A stretch of DNA of 64,000 bases from Pseudoxanthomonas spadix (GCF_003703395.1 NZ_RDQN01000008.1:90180-154179); one strand, 5' to 3'; counted from the first letter of the stretch, positions 19,983 to 28,969 are shown. Program-made: numbers and translations. Notes: a model not told the origin generated them from the letters alone.

Positions 19983-20567
19983 ATGTCACCACCCTGTCCC
20001 CGCCGCCGCCTGCTGCGCGTGCCGACCCTGGCCGGCGCGCTGGCGCTGGCAGCCTGCAGCAGCGCGCCCAAACCGCTGCCGCCCGCGCCGCCATCGGCGA
20101 CGGCCACGCCGATGGCGCAGGGAGCGCAGGCGATCATGCAGTCGGCCTCGGCCAGCCTGGTCAGCGGCAAGCTTGAGCTGACCCCGGCGGCTGCTGGCGT
20201 GCGCATCGCCGGCACCATCGGCGGCTTGCCGGCGCTGGGGCGCTTTGGCTTCCACGTGCACGAGACCGGCGACTGCAGCGCGGTGGACGGGTCCAGCGCG
20301 GGCGGTCATTTCAATCCCACGCACCAGCCCCATGGCAATGCCAAGATCGGCGCCCACCACGCAGGCGACATGGACAACCTGGTGGCCGATGCCGAAGGCA
20401 TGGCCCATGTCGACACCCAACTGGCCGGCGTGACCCTGGGCGGGGGCGCGATGGACATTCTCGGCCGCGCGCTGGTGGTGCACGCCGACCCTGACGACTA
20501 TGCCACCCAGCCTGCCGGCAAGTCCGGTGCGCGGGTGGCCTGCGGCGTGATCAAGGCGATCCGCTGA
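19983..20567 (+). CDS. sodC: Cu,Zn superoxide dismutase lipoprotein, first copy
   Basis: A 194-residue SodC that converts superoxide to peroxide and oxygen outside the cytoplasm. A signal peptide ends at the lipobox LALAAC (Cys25), so it should be membrane-anchored. Metal ligands are in place: FHVHETGDC (two Cu His and the disulfide Cys), GGHFNP (bridging His), HQPHG, GAHHAGDMDN (Zn His and Asp) and LVVHADPDDY (last Cu His); the second disulfide Cys is in VACGVI. The mature region is short of the long linker seen in the next gene. The ATG at 19983 is preferred over a TTG three codons upstream. The tandem paralogue starts 51 bases downstream. Confidence 0.93.
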   Translation: MSPPCPRRRLLRVPTLAGALALAACSSAPKPLPPAPPSATATPMAQGAQAIMQSASASLVSGKLELTPAAAGVRIAGTIGGLPALGRFGFHVHETGDCSAVDGSSAGGHFNPTHQPHGNAKIGAHHAGDMDNLVADAEGMAHVDTQLAGVTLGGGAMDILGRALVVHADPDDYATQPAGKSGARVACGVIKAIR

Positions 20568-20618
20568 ACGCATGCATCCTGCATGCATCCGACCCACGCG
20601 ACAAAGGAGAAACCACCC

Positions 20619-21257
20619 ATGCGACTGACCCGTTCCCTGCTGTGTACCGCCACCCTGCTGGCGCTGACCGCCTGCAGCAAGCCCGAGTCCAACCAGGCGC
20701 CTGAAGCGGTCACCGAGCCGGTGGCCTCGACCCCGGCCTCCGCGCCGGCGACCAGCGCCCCAGCCAGCAGCGCTCCGGCCACCAGCGAGGCGGCGATGGC
20801 CATGGCCAAGGCCACCCTCAAGCCCACCGCGGGCAACACCGTCGCCGGCGAGCTGAGCTTCACCGCAGTCGATGGCGGCGTGCGAGTCACCGGCACCCTG
20901 AGCGGCCTGAGCCCGGGCGAGCACGGCTTCCATATCCACGAGAAGGGCGACTGCAGCGCGCCGGACGGCACCAGTGCCGGCGGCCACTTCAATCCCGACA
21001 GCGTGGACCACGGCCAGGTCACCGCCGACCCGCACCATGCCGGCGACAGCAACAACCTCACCGCCAGTGCCGACGGCAACGTCACCGTCGATCAGATGCT
21101 GTCGGCCAACGTCGACATCGGCAAGGGCGACAAGTACGACATCGTCGGCAAGGCGGTGATCGTCCACGAGAAGGCCGACGACTACAAAACCCAGCCCACC
21201 GGCGACGCCGGCGGCCGCCTGGCCTGTGGCGTGATCGAGGCCGCACCGGCGATGTAA
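20619..21257 (+). CDS. sodC: Cu,Zn superoxide dismutase lipoprotein, second copy
   Basis: A 212-residue paralogue of the preceding gene with the same metal ligands (FHIHEKGDC, GGHFNP, DPHHAGDSNN, VIVHEKADDY) and disulfide cysteines. Its lipobox is LALTAC (Cys19), followed by a Thr/Ser/Ala/Pro-rich linker of about 40 residues that would hold the enzyme away from the membrane. A strong AAAGGAG Shine-Dalgarno precedes the ATG at 20619. The identity between the two mature domains is moderate, so the duplication is old rather than recent. Confidence 0.94.
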   Translation: MRLTRSLLCTATLLALTACSKPESNQAPEAVTEPVASTPASAPATSAPASSAPATSEAAMAMAKATLKPTAGNTVAGELSFTAVDGGVRVTGTLSGLSPGEHGFHIHEKGDCSAPDGTSAGGHFNPDSVDHGQVTADPHHAGDSNNLTASADGNVTVDQMLSANVDIGKGDKYDIVGKAVIVHEKADDYKTQPTGDAGGRLACGVIEAAPAM

Positions 21258-21311
21258 GCTGGCCGCGCATGCCGCGGCCGGCATGGGCCACGTCAGGACA
21301 TGCTGCAAACG

Positions 21312-21337
21312 CACAAGGCGCCTTCCGGCGCCTTGTG
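21312..21337. terminator. Hairpin between convergent sodC and the next gene
   Basis: An 11-bp perfect stem CACAAGGCGCC/GGCGCCTTGTG with a TTCC loop lies between the converging genes. There is no T-run on either side, so it is a possible bidirectional terminator or mRNA end-protecting hairpin rather than a canonical intrinsic terminator. Confidence 0.55.
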
Positions 21338-21371
21338 TCGTGTTCGGGGCGAAGCAACCTCGCTCAGCGCA

Positions 21372-22268
21372 TCAGGTATTCAGATGCGCGCACAGGTCCT
21401 GGTCATCGGGGCAATGGGCATGGGTGACCGGAATGCCGTGGGCGCCCAGCACCGCAGCCAGTTGGCGCTGGCGCATCAGGTAATGCTCGTAGCCAAGGGC
21501 CAGGCGCTGGGGATCGTCGGTCGCCGGGGCATTGCGCTTCCTCCAGGCGGCCGGATCCAGCAGCGCCATGCGCACCTCGCCGTCGGCATAGCGCAGCAGT
21601 GGCTCGGGCGGGGCGTCCAGCCACTGCGTGTCTTCCGGTGCCAGCAGCGCAGTCTCGATCAGCGGCCACAGGCCGCCCAGGTGCTGGTGCTGGTACTGCA
21701 GGGCCATCATCGCGGCCAGGTCGTGCAGGGTCATGAAGCGCACGTGCTCGACCCTCGCCCCCAGCCCGTCCTGCAGCTGCAGCGCGGTGTCGGCGCCGGC
21801 CATGCCGCGCTCGATCAGGACCGCTTCCAGCGCTTGGCCGACCGCATCGACGTCCCCGGGCGCGCCACTGAGCAGCAACGGCAGGACCCGCAGCGCGCCG
21901 CCGACCAGCTCCGGATCGGCCTGGAACGGCCGCGGCACCGCGCCATCGGCCGCGGCGCCAAAGGCGATCACCCGCGGTCCCTGGTCGCGGCCCGGCGCGC
22001 GCTGGCGCAGTTCGTCCAGGCGCCGATGCAGCGGCCAGCCCGGGCGCAGCGCCTCGGCCGGATCGAAGTGCGCGGCGGCCAGGGTGAGTTCCAGCGTGGT
22101 GATCTGCGGGACCAGGCCGACCAGGTCGCGGGCAATCCTCTCGGCCAGCGCGCCGGCCGCGTCCTGGTCCAGCGCGGCCCGGCGGGGCGGGGCGCCACCG
22201 GCCAGTTCCAGGGCCACCAGGCCCATGACCTGCGCGGTTTGGGGTGCGTGCGTCATGCGATCGATCAT
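21372..22268 (-). CDS. Unrecognised cytoplasmic protein
   Basis: A 298-residue protein I cannot assign with confidence. It has no signal peptide or membrane helix. The N-terminal half contains long helical Leu/Ala-rich stretches and the segment RVIAFGAAADGAVPRP; the C-terminal half contains TLHDLAAMMALQYQHQHLGGLWPLIETALL, QWLDAPPEPLLRYADGEVRMALLDPAAWRKRN and a terminal THAHCPDDQDLCAHL with two His and two Cys. The start may be the ATG at 22268 or another four codons in. Open-frame length, codon bias and separation from other genes support it as real. Its function is unknown. Confidence 0.65.
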   Translation of the reverse strand: MIDRMTHAPQTAQVMGLVALELAGGAPPRRAALDQDAAGALAERIARDLVGLVPQITTLELTLAAAHFDPAEALRPGWPLHRRLDELRQRAPGRDQGPRVIAFGAAADGAVPRPFQADPELVGGALRVLPLLLSGAPGDVDAVGQALEAVLIERGMAGADTALQLQDGLGARVEHVRFMTLHDLAAMMALQYQHQHLGGLWPLIETALLAPEDTQWLDAPPEPLLRYADGEVRMALLDPAAWRKRNAPATDDPQRLALGYEHYLMRQRQLAAVLGAHGIPVTHAHCPDDQDLCAHLNT

Positions 22269-22470
22269 GTGGGGCAGCAGCGTGTGAACCCATTCTAGCC
22301 AGCGGCGCGGACATCACCGTGACCATCTCCGGCCACGGCGCATTCACATGCCAGCGCGGAAGGTCAACGTCCAGCGTGGCCGGCCCGCAAACGCGCCGCT
22401 ACACTGCGCCATACGCCAGCGCATGCGCGCTGGCGCCTGTTCGAACACGGCCGCCCACCGAGGTTTCTCC

Positions 22471-23751
22471 ATGCCAGCTGTCCGTCCCGTTGCCATTCTT
22501 GGCGGAGTCCGCATTCCGTTCTGCCGTCAGAACACCGCCTATGCGGACGTGGGCAACCTGGGCATGTCGGTGCGCACGCTGGGCGCGCTGGTCGAGCGCT
22601 ACGGCCTGCACGGGCAGGTCCTGGGCGAGGTGGCGATGGGCGCGGTGATCAAGCACCCCAGCGACTGGAACCTGGGCCGCGAGGCGGCGCTGTCCTCGGG
22701 CCTGTCGCCGCTCACGCCGGGCATCACCCTGCAGCGCGCCTGCGGCACCAGCCTGGATACCATCGCCTACATCGGCAACCGGATCGCCCTGGGCCAGATC
22801 GAGTCGGGCATCGGCGGCGGCTCGGACTCCACCTCCGAGGTGCCGATCGTCTATGCCAAGAAGCTGCGCGCGCGGCTGTTGGCGGTCAACCGCGCCAAGA
22901 CGCCCCGGGACAAGGCCCGCGCGCTGCGCCAGGGCTTCAGGGTCTCCGAGCTCAGGCCCGAGTTCCCCGGCGTGGGCGAACCGCGCACCGGCAAGTCGAT
23001 GGGCGAGCACTGCGAGGACATGGCCAAGGAATGGAACATCTCGCGCGATTCGCAGGACGAGTGGGCGGTGTCCTCGCACCACAAGCTGGCCGCGGCCTAT
23101 GAGCGCGGTTTCTTCGATGACCTGATCGCACCGTTCCGCGGGGTCAGCCGCGACAACATCCTGCGCCCGGACACCTCGCTGGAAAAGCTGGCCACGCTCA
23201 AGCCCGCCTTCGACAGGGCGTCGGGCCGCGGCACCCTGACCGCGGCCAATTCCACGCCGCTGACCGATGGCGCCGCCGCGGTGCTGCTGGCCAGCGACGA
23301 CTGGGCCGCCGCGCACGGCCACGTGCCGCTGGCCTACCTGCGCGATGTGCAGAGCGCGGCGGTGGATTTCGTCCACGGCGAGGGCCTGCTGATGGCGCCC
23401 ACCATCGCCGTGCCGCAGATGCTGGCCCGGCATGGACTGGGCCTGCAGGACTTCGACATCTACGAGATCCACGAGGCGTTTGCCGCGCAAGTGCTGTGCA
23501 CGCTGCGCGCGTGGGAGAGCGAGGACTACTGCACCCATCGGCTGGGGCTGCCCGGACCGATGGGGCGCATCGATCCGGCCAGGATCAACCCCAACGGGTC
23601 CTCGCTGGCCACCGGCCATCCCTTCGCCGCCACCGGCGCGCGGATCATCGCCACGGTGGCCAAGGAACTGGCCCAGCGCGGCGGTGGGCGCGCACTGGTG
23701 TCGATCTGCACCGCCGGCGGCATGGGCGTGGTGGCCATTGTCGAACGCTGA
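22471..23751 (+). CDS. Acetyl-CoA C-acyltransferase (FadI-like thiolase)
   Basis: A 426-residue thiolase that cleaves 3-ketoacyl-CoA (beta-oxidation) or condenses acetyl-CoA. The acylated cysteine is in QRACGTSLD (Cys91), the catalytic HEAFAAQ is near residue 335, GHPFAATGAR near residue 385 and the second catalytic Cys in CTAGGMG near the C-terminus. The length and the KHPSDWNLGREAAL region fit the FadI/SCP-like long thiolases (about 430) rather than short AtoB-type thiolases (about 390). It stands alone; no fadJ partner is adjacent. The ATG follows AGGTTTCTCC, with only a weak ribosome site. Confidence 0.9.
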   Translation: MPAVRPVAILGGVRIPFCRQNTAYADVGNLGMSVRTLGALVERYGLHGQVLGEVAMGAVIKHPSDWNLGREAALSSGLSPLTPGITLQRACGTSLDTIAYIGNRIALGQIESGIGGGSDSTSEVPIVYAKKLRARLLAVNRAKTPRDKARALRQGFRVSELRPEFPGVGEPRTGKSMGEHCEDMAKEWNISRDSQDEWAVSSHHKLAAAYERGFFDDLIAPFRGVSRDNILRPDTSLEKLATLKPAFDRASGRGTLTAANSTPLTDGAAAVLLASDDWAAAHGHVPLAYLRDVQSAAVDFVHGEGLLMAPTIAVPQMLARHGLGLQDFDIYEIHEAFAAQVLCTLRAWESEDYCTHRLGLPGPMGRIDPARINPNGSSLATGHPFAATGARIIATVAKELAQRGGGRALVSICTAGGMGVVAIVER

Positions 23752-23793
23752 GCTGGATACCCTTCCCAAGCCCAGGGCCAGGGCCGAGGGCGG

Positions 23794-25056
23794 TCAGTCG
23801 CGCAGGCGCGGCAGGCCGTGGACGTCGCGTTCCTCGGGCACGGCGTGGTCGTGGATGTGCTGGCGCAGGTTGCGGTCGGGTAGCGCTGCGGCCGGCTCGC
23901 CGCGGCCGCTGGACAAGGCATTGGCGTAGCTGCGGCGGGCCAGCAGTTCCTCGCCAGCGGCGGCGTAGCCGTGGCCCAGTTCCTCCCATGCGTCGGCGCC
24001 GGCGCCCTGGGCCAGGGCCCGATGCAGGACCTCCTGCGCCTGTGACCACTGGCCCTGCTGGCGCATCAGCCGGGCCAGGGTGAGCAGCAGGCCCGGGCTG
24101 TCGGGGTGACTGTGCAGCCAGCGCTGGACACTGGCCCGGCGCGAATCCGGCTTGCCCACCGGCAGGCGCCCGTAGAGCACGATCAGCGATTCGTCCCAGC
24201 GGCTGTCCAGCGCCTGTTCCAGCGCATGGGTGGCCGCATCGTCCCAGCGCAGCGCGGCAGCACGCTGGGCGTAGGCGGCCACCACGTCCGCTTCGGTGCG
24301 CAGCGGCCTGGGCAGCGATTCCCAGCGTTCGGCCAGGGCGTTGGCATCGTCGGCCTGCAGCAGGGACTGGGTGGCCAGGCGGGTTTCCAGGTCGGCGTAG
24401 GCGTTGGCCGACAGCGCCTTGTGCTGGCGCAGCGGCCCGAGCAGGCCCCAGGCATCGCCGGCGCGGCCGACCTGGGCCAGGGCTTGCGCTCGCAGCGCCA
24501 GGCCGCGCGGCGGCAGCGGCTGGGCGTCGGCTGCATCCAGTGCGACCAGCGCCTGGGCCGGCATGGCGCGCGCCAGGGCGTCTTCGGCCAGCAGCAGGGC
24601 ATGGGCGGTGGCGCTGCATTCGGCCAGGGCCTGCAGGTGGCGTTGGATGGAAGGCGCATCGTCGCGCGCCTGCGCGGCGCGCACGGCGGCGGTGCGGGCG
24701 ATGACCTCGACCTCGCTGTCCTGCGCGGCGCGATCGAGCAATTTCTCCGCGCGCTGGTAGTGGCCCTGCTGCAGGGCTTCCAGACCGTCGATCAACCGGG
24801 CGCGGGCGCGCTTGCGGCGGTGCCGGCCCCAGGCGCGGAACGGCAGCACCAGCAGCGTCCACACGATCCACAGCACCAGCGCGGTGGCGATCAGGACCAC
24901 GATCGCGCCGGGCACGGTGGCGGTGAGGTCATAGCCACCGACGCGCACGAACACCTGGCCCCAGTCGCGCAGGTCCTCGCGCGCGAGCCACTGCGCGCCA
25001 AGCACGCCCAGGGCGACCAGCACCAGCAAGACCAGGCAGATGCGCAGGGCCTTCAT
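23794..25056 (-). CDS. hemY: HemY-like TPR membrane protein
   Basis: A 420-residue inner-membrane protein matching the proteobacterial HemY_N family: two membrane helices at about residues 4-22 and 44-70 separated by the conserved DWGQVFVRVGGYDL segment, then a long TPR-like helical cytoplasmic or periplasmic domain (repeats such as ALQQGHYQRAEKLLDRAAQ). It is the last gene of the hemD-hemX-hemY operon and overlaps hemX by 4 bases. The protein is genetically linked to haem synthesis; no enzymatic activity is established, and it is not the protoporphyrinogen oxidase also called HemY in Gram-positives. It converges with the thiolase gene. Confidence 0.9.
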   Translation of the reverse strand: MKALRICLVLLVLVALGVLGAQWLAREDLRDWGQVFVRVGGYDLTATVPGAIVVLIATALVLWIVWTLLVLPFRAWGRHRRKRARARLIDGLEALQQGHYQRAEKLLDRAAQDSEVEVIARTAAVRAAQARDDAPSIQRHLQALAECSATAHALLLAEDALARAMPAQALVALDAADAQPLPPRGLALRAQALAQVGRAGDAWGLLGPLRQHKALSANAYADLETRLATQSLLQADDANALAERWESLPRPLRTEADVVAAYAQRAAALRWDDAATHALEQALDSRWDESLIVLYGRLPVGKPDSRRASVQRWLHSHPDSPGLLLTLARLMRQQGQWSQAQEVLHRALAQGAGADAWEELGHGYAAAGEELLARRSYANALSSGRGEPAAALPDRNLRQHIHDHAVPEERDVHGLPRLRD

Positions 25057-26099
25057 GGCGCGCCTTCATCGGACGCGGCGGCCGCCGGCTGCGGCGCCAG
25101 CGGCGGGGCCGGTGGTGGCGCGGGCTTGCCACCCATGGCCTGCAGCTGGCGCAGGGTGCTGCCCAGTTCCGGCAGCGGCGCGGTCAGCGGCAGCGCGGCC
25201 AGCCGGGTCAGCCGGGCTTCCACGGCCCTGGCCTGCGGCGAGGCCGGCCACAGCCGCGGCAGCCAGGCCGCCGCGCGCAGCACCGCAGCCTGGAGGGCCG
25301 GCGCGTCGTTGCGTTCCAGCGCGGCGCGGGCCAGGGTCAGTTCCAGCTGCAGGGCGTTTTCGAAGGCCGCGCGCTGGGCCGGCGCGATGGCCACGCGTGC
25401 GCCGCTGGGACGCACGTCGATCAGCGGTGCAAGGATGCGCTGCCAACGCGGGCGTGCGGGGTCCTCGTCAGCCACCTTCTGCGGCAGCTGCGCCAGTGCG
25501 GCGCTGACCTGTTCCAGCTGCTGCACCGCCTGGGCGCGCGGGCCTTGGCCGAGGCGGCCGATCGCGCTGCGTTCCTGTTCCAGCGCCTGCCTGAGGTTGA
25601 GCAGGCGCGGATCGTCCAGCCCGGCCAGGGTGTCGGCGGCCAGCGCGTAGGCCTGCTGCGCGCCGGGCAGGTCGCCGGCGATGGTCAGGCGCTGGGCGGC
25701 CAGGTGCAGTTCCAGCTCGGCCTGATCCAGGCGCAGCGCGGCCGCGCCCTGGCGGGTGGAATCGGCCAGCTTGGCCACGCTGTCTTCCAGCAGGGCGCCG
25801 CGCTGGCTCAGGCCGAGAATTTCGTCGCGCAGCACCCGGTTGGTGGCGGCCAGGTCCCGGAGGCGCTCGTTCTGCGCGCGCAGGTCGCGGCGCAGGGTTT
25901 CGATGCGGGCCTCCAGTGCGTCGACCTGCTGCTCGGCCTGGTCCTGCTGGCCGGTGGTCCAGGCCTGCCACTGCTGCCAGCCGTACCAGGCGGCCGCGGC
26001 CAGGGCCACGAGCAGCAGCAGGACCACGATCGGCAGCCCCAGGCGACGGCGCGGACGTTCGATTGGCTCGTGCTCGGCGGCGAACTGGTTCAAGGGCAA
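25053..26099 (-). CDS. hemX: HemX-like uroporphyrinogen-III C-methyltransferase family membrane protein
   Basis: A 348-residue protein with one N-terminal membrane helix (about residues 20-42), a coiled-coil region (about 48-110, with ALEARIETLRRDLRAQNERL) and a helical periplasmic domain, matching the HemX family of the hemCDXY cluster. Despite the historical database name, such proteins lack methyltransferase motifs, and none is seen here. The C-terminus ends in a Pro/Ala-rich tail. It starts 39 bases after the hemD stop and overlaps hemY by 4 bases, so all three are probably one transcript. Confidence 0.88.
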   Translation of the reverse strand: MPLNQFAAEHEPIERPRRRLGLPIVVLLLLVALAAAAWYGWQQWQAWTTGQQDQAEQQVDALEARIETLRRDLRAQNERLRDLAATNRVLRDEILGLSQRGALLEDSVAKLADSTRQGAAALRLDQAELELHLAAQRLTIAGDLPGAQQAYALAADTLAGLDDPRLLNLRQALEQERSAIGRLGQGPRAQAVQQLEQVSAALAQLPQKVADEDPARPRWQRILAPLIDVRPSGARVAIAPAQRAAFENALQLELTLARAALERNDAPALQAAVLRAAAWLPRLWPASPQARAVEARLTRLAALPLTAPLPELGSTLRQLQAMGGKPAPPPAPPLAPQPAAAASDEGAP

Positions 26100-26138
26100 C
26101 TCCGAAGTGCGGGCCGGCGTGATGCAACGGCCGCCATG

Positions 26139-26909
26139 CTAACGGAACCCGGGTGAGAACAAGGCCTTGGCCGCGCTCAGCAACTGCGCCGGGCGCGGGC
26201 CCTGCGCCTGCACGACCCGGGCGAAGCCGGCATCGGTGGCCGCCTCCATCAGCCGCGCGCTGGCCGCGACCGCCGGATGAATGAGCAAGGTCCGCTGCGC
26301 ATCGGCCGCAAGCTGCTGCTGCACCTGACGCAAGGCGCCGGCACTGGTCAGCGCCACCCACGCCGGTGCCTCCAGCTCCCGCAGCCGCTGCAGCCCGGTG
26401 GCGGACACCGGCAAGGGCTGGCGCAGGTAGATCTGGGCCAGGTGCAGCCGGGCGCCGCGCGCCTGCAGCGCCGGCGCCAGCAGGCCGCGGCCATCGGGCG
26501 CGGTCACCAGGCCGACACTGCGCCGGGCAAGATCGGACAGCGCGGGCAGGGCGAGCAGGCCTTCGCTGTCCATGCGCGCCGGCGCGATCGCCGCTTCGAT
26601 GCCATGCCGACCCAGCGCCGCGCGCGTGCCGCTGCCGGTGGCGATCCACGCCTGGTGCGCGCGCATGGCCAGCGGCTGCATGGCTGCGGCAAAGCGCACC
26701 GCCGCCGGGCTGGTGAACAGCACCACGTCGGCCTGCAGGGCCTGGCGCAACTGGTCGCGCGCGTCAGCGTCGTCGCGCGCGACCAGCTTCCATGGCGAAA
26801 GTGCGATCAGGCCGGCGCCGCAGCGCGCCGCGGCCTGGCGCAGCGCCGCGTGCGTGCCCTGCGGCCGCAGCGAGATGACGTACCATGCGCGCGCTCGATC
26901 CGGACCCAT
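26139..26909 (-). CDS. hemD: Uroporphyrinogen-III synthase
   Basis: HemD closes and inverts ring D of hydroxymethylbilane to make uroporphyrinogen III, the branch point to haem and siroheme. The 256-residue protein has the weakly conserved but recognisable family landmarks: VVLFTSPAAVRFAA near residue 80, WIATGSGTRAAL, an interdomain SVGLVTAPDGRGLLAPAL near residue 130 and the C-terminal WVALTSAGALRQV (TS-A motif). hemC is not next to it; the neighbour on the 5' side is a divergent thioesterase whose ATG is only 17 bases away. Confidence 0.9.
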   Translation of the reverse strand: MGPDRARAWYVISLRPQGTHAALRQAAARCGAGLIALSPWKLVARDDADARDQLRQALQADVVLFTSPAAVRFAAAMQPLAMRAHQAWIATGSGTRAALGRHGIEAAIAPARMDSEGLLALPALSDLARRSVGLVTAPDGRGLLAPALQARGARLHLAQIYLRQPLPVSATGLQRLRELEAPAWVALTSAGALRQVQQQLAADAQRTLLIHPAVAASARLMEAATDAGFARVVQAQGPRPAQLLSAAKALFSPGFR

Positions 26910-26926
26910 GAATACAAGACTACGCG

Positions 26927-27385
26927 ATGGATCTCGACGACCTGCTGGTGCCGCTGCGCGCGACCTGCGCCTCCATGCCGCCCCTGGTGGCCATGCAGCT
27001 GGAGCTGCGCCATTTCGACGGGCAGCGCCTGTACGTGTACGCGCCGCTGGCGGCCAACGTCAACGACAAGGGCAGCGCCTTCGGTGGCAGCCTGAGCGCA
27101 CTGATGACCATCGCCGGCTGGGCCCTGGCCACGCTGAAGCTGCAGCAGGCGGGCCTTGCGGCCGACGTGTACGTGGCCACCAGCAGCGTGCGCTACCGCG
27201 CGCCGCTGCTGGACGACCTGCATGCGCAGGCCTGGCTGGAACCGGACGCCGACTGGGCCGATTTCATCGACACTTTCGGTCGCCTCGGCAAGGCGCGCGT
27301 GCCGCTGCTGGCGCAGGTGCTGCTGCCTGAAGGCGGGGTGGCCGCCGAGCTGTCCGGGCGCTATGTGGCGCTGGCCAAGGGTTAG
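26927..27385 (+). CDS. YiiD C-terminal-type thioesterase domain protein
   Basis: A 152-residue hotdog-fold protein matching the putative thioesterase domain found at the C-terminus of E. coli YiiD: PLVAMQLELRHFDGQRLYVYAPLAANVNDKGSAFGGSL is the conserved N-terminal half, followed by TIAGWALATLKL and the ATSSVRYRAPLLDD strand. Substrate unknown. Its start codon is only 17 bases from the divergent hemD start. A small exported protein gene starts about 30 bases after its stop. Confidence 0.82.
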   Translation: MDLDDLLVPLRATCASMPPLVAMQLELRHFDGQRLYVYAPLAANVNDKGSAFGGSLSALMTIAGWALATLKLQQAGLAADVYVATSSVRYRAPLLDDLHAQAWLEPDADWADFIDTFGRLGKARVPLLAQVLLPEGGVAAELSGRYVALAKG

Positions 27386-27416
27386 CATGCCCGGCACAGG
27401 CAAGGGGACGATCACC

Positions 27417-27845
27417 GTGGCACGACTTTTCTGGATGACCCTGGCGGTGCTGCTGCTGGCCAGCAGCGCGCTGCCTGCGCAGGCAGCCACCAGCCGGGCC
27501 AAGCAGCGCAAGCTGACCGACACCCAGATGCTGTTCTCCAAGGCCATGCGCTGGGGCGATTTCGAACAGGCCTGGGGCGTGGTCGATCCGAAAGTGCGCG
27601 AGCAACGCCCGCTGAGCGCGCTGCAACTGTCGCGCTACCAGCAGGTGCAGGTCAGTGGCTACAGCGAGATCGGCAGCCTGGGCGGAGCCGATGGCGTGGT
27701 GGTGCGGCTGATGGAGATGCGCGTGGTCAACCGCAACACCATGGCCGAACGCACCCTGCGCATCCGCGAGCGCTGGCGCTGGGATGACGCGGCCGGCCAA
27801 TGGTGGCTGCTGGACGGCCTGCCCGACCCCTGGCAGGGCCAGTAA
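27417..27845 (+). CDS. Small exported protein of unknown function
   Basis: A 142-residue protein with a clear signal peptide (VARLFWMTLAVLLLASSALPAQAATS, cleavage after AQA). The mature part is about 115 residues with KLTDTQMLFSKAMRWGDFEQAWGVVDP, a beta-rich middle (GYSEIGSLGGADGVVVRLMEMRVVNRNTM) and WRWDDAAGQWWLLDGLPDPWQG; this looks like an SnoaL/NTF2-like fold, an inference from the helix-strand pattern only. GTG at 27417 follows AAGGGGAC and starts the signal peptide directly; an ATG ten codons earlier is an alternative. It may be co-transcribed with the upstream thioesterase gene. Confidence 0.72.
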   Translation: MARLFWMTLAVLLLASSALPAQAATSRAKQRKLTDTQMLFSKAMRWGDFEQAWGVVDPKVREQRPLSALQLSRYQQVQVSGYSEIGSLGGADGVVVRLMEMRVVNRNTMAERTLRIRERWRWDDAAGQWWLLDGLPDPWQGQ

Positions 27846-27910
27846 GCCCGTCCTGGCCGCGCTGTGCGACAATCGCCGGCCTTTTCACGCCCACCGATGC
27901 CTCTTCTGCC

Positions 27911-28345
27911 GTGAACTTCGAACAACTCAAGGCGTTCGCCGCCGACAACGCCATGCTGTCGCTGGCCCTGGCGGGCCTGACCATCGCGCTCATCGTGACC
28001 GAGGTCATGCGCCTGTTCCGCGGCTACACCGGCCTGCGCCCGGCCCAGCTGACCGCGCTGGTCAACACCGAGAACGCCCTGGTGCTGGATCTTTCGGCCA
28101 CCGGCGAGTTCGAAAAGGGCCATATCCCCGGCAGCAAGAACCTGCCCGGCAAGTTCGATCCCAGGCACAAGCTGCTGGCCGGTGCGACCGAGCGCCCGGT
28201 GGTGCTGGTGTGCCGCAGCGGCCAGACCGCGCCGGCTGCCGCGGCGCAGCTGAAGAAGGCCGGCTTCACCAGGGTCTACGTGCTCGAAGGCGGGGTGGCC
28301 GCCTGGCAGGCAGCCGACCTGCCGCTGGCCAAGGGCCGCGCCTGA
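27911..28345 (+). CDS. Membrane-anchored rhodanese-like protein (YibN type)
   Basis: A 144-residue protein with one N-terminal membrane helix (about residues 12-32, SLALAGLTIALIVTEVM) and one rhodanese domain with the active-site loop CRSGQT (Cys101) and the flanking EFEKGHIPGSKNLP and VYVLEGGVAAWQ. It would transfer sulfane sulfur to an unknown acceptor. It sits just before secB, the same neighbourhood as yibN-secB-gpsA in other gammaproteobacteria. GTG is the only start placed before the membrane helix. A GACAAT -10-like hexamer lies about 40 bases upstream. Confidence 0.88.
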   Translation: MNFEQLKAFAADNAMLSLALAGLTIALIVTEVMRLFRGYTGLRPAQLTALVNTENALVLDLSATGEFEKGHIPGSKNLPGKFDPRHKLLAGATERPVVLVCRSGQTAPAAAAQLKKAGFTRVYVLEGGVAAWQAADLPLAKGRA

Positions 28346-28450
28346 GCGCTGAACAGGCGCGCCGCCCCTGAACCGGGCCGGACGCGGCGCCACCCCATGC
28401 GATAATCCCGGGTTTTCCACCCATCACTGCACGATTTTGCGGAGTACATG

Positions 28451-28969
28451 ATGTCCGACCAGACCACCAATGGCGCCACCCAGGCCGCTGACCAGGCCAC
28501 CGGCCCGAACTTCACCGTCGAGAAGATCTACGTCAAGGACGTGTCCTTCGAGGTGCCCGGCGCCCCGGCGATCTACTCGGAGAACATCGCGCCCGAGCTC
28601 AACCTCAACCTCAACCAGCGCGTCCAGCGCCTGGCCGAGAATGCCTTCGAGGTGGTGCTGGGGGTGACCCTGACCTGCAAGGCCGGCGACAAGACCGCCT
28701 ACGTGGCCGAAGTGCAGCAGGCCGGGGTGTTCGGCCTGGCCGGTTTCGATGCGCAGACCATCGACGCGCTGCTGGGCACCCAGTGCCCGAGCATCCTGTT
28801 CCCGTACGTGCGCCAGCTGCTGAGCGAGCTGATCCAGGCCGGCGGCTTCCCGCCGTTCTTCCTGCAGCCGATCAACTTCGACGGCCTGTACGCCGAGACC
28901 CTGCGCCAGCGTTCGCAGCAGGGCCAGGTGGGCACTATCGAGAACGATCCGCCGGTCGGCAACGTCTGA
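28451..28969 (+). CDS. secB: Protein-export chaperone SecB
   Basis: SecB holds precursor proteins unfolded and delivers them to SecA. The 172-residue protein has the core family sequence [84 protein letters not shown] in order, and an acidic/Asn-rich tail. Two adjacent ATG codons occur; the second (28451) has the better spacing from GCGGAG. A GATAAT -10-like element lies at 28401-28406, upstream of the ribosome site. It is followed by gpsA after 55 bases. Confidence 0.96.
   Translation: MSDQTTNGATQAADQATGPNFTVEKIYVKDVSFEVPGAPAIYSENIAPELNLNLNQRVQRLAENAFEVVLGVTLTCKAGDKTAYVAEVQQAGVFGLAGFDAQTIDALLGTQCPSILFPYVRQLLSELIQAGGFPPFFLQPINFDGLYAETLRQRSQQGQVGTIENDPPVGNV

Noticed and set aside
23794..25056. 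HemY as protoporphyrinogen oxidase
   Set aside because: No FAD-binding motif is present; the protein has two membrane helices and TPR-like repeats, so it belongs to the proteobacterial HemY_N family.
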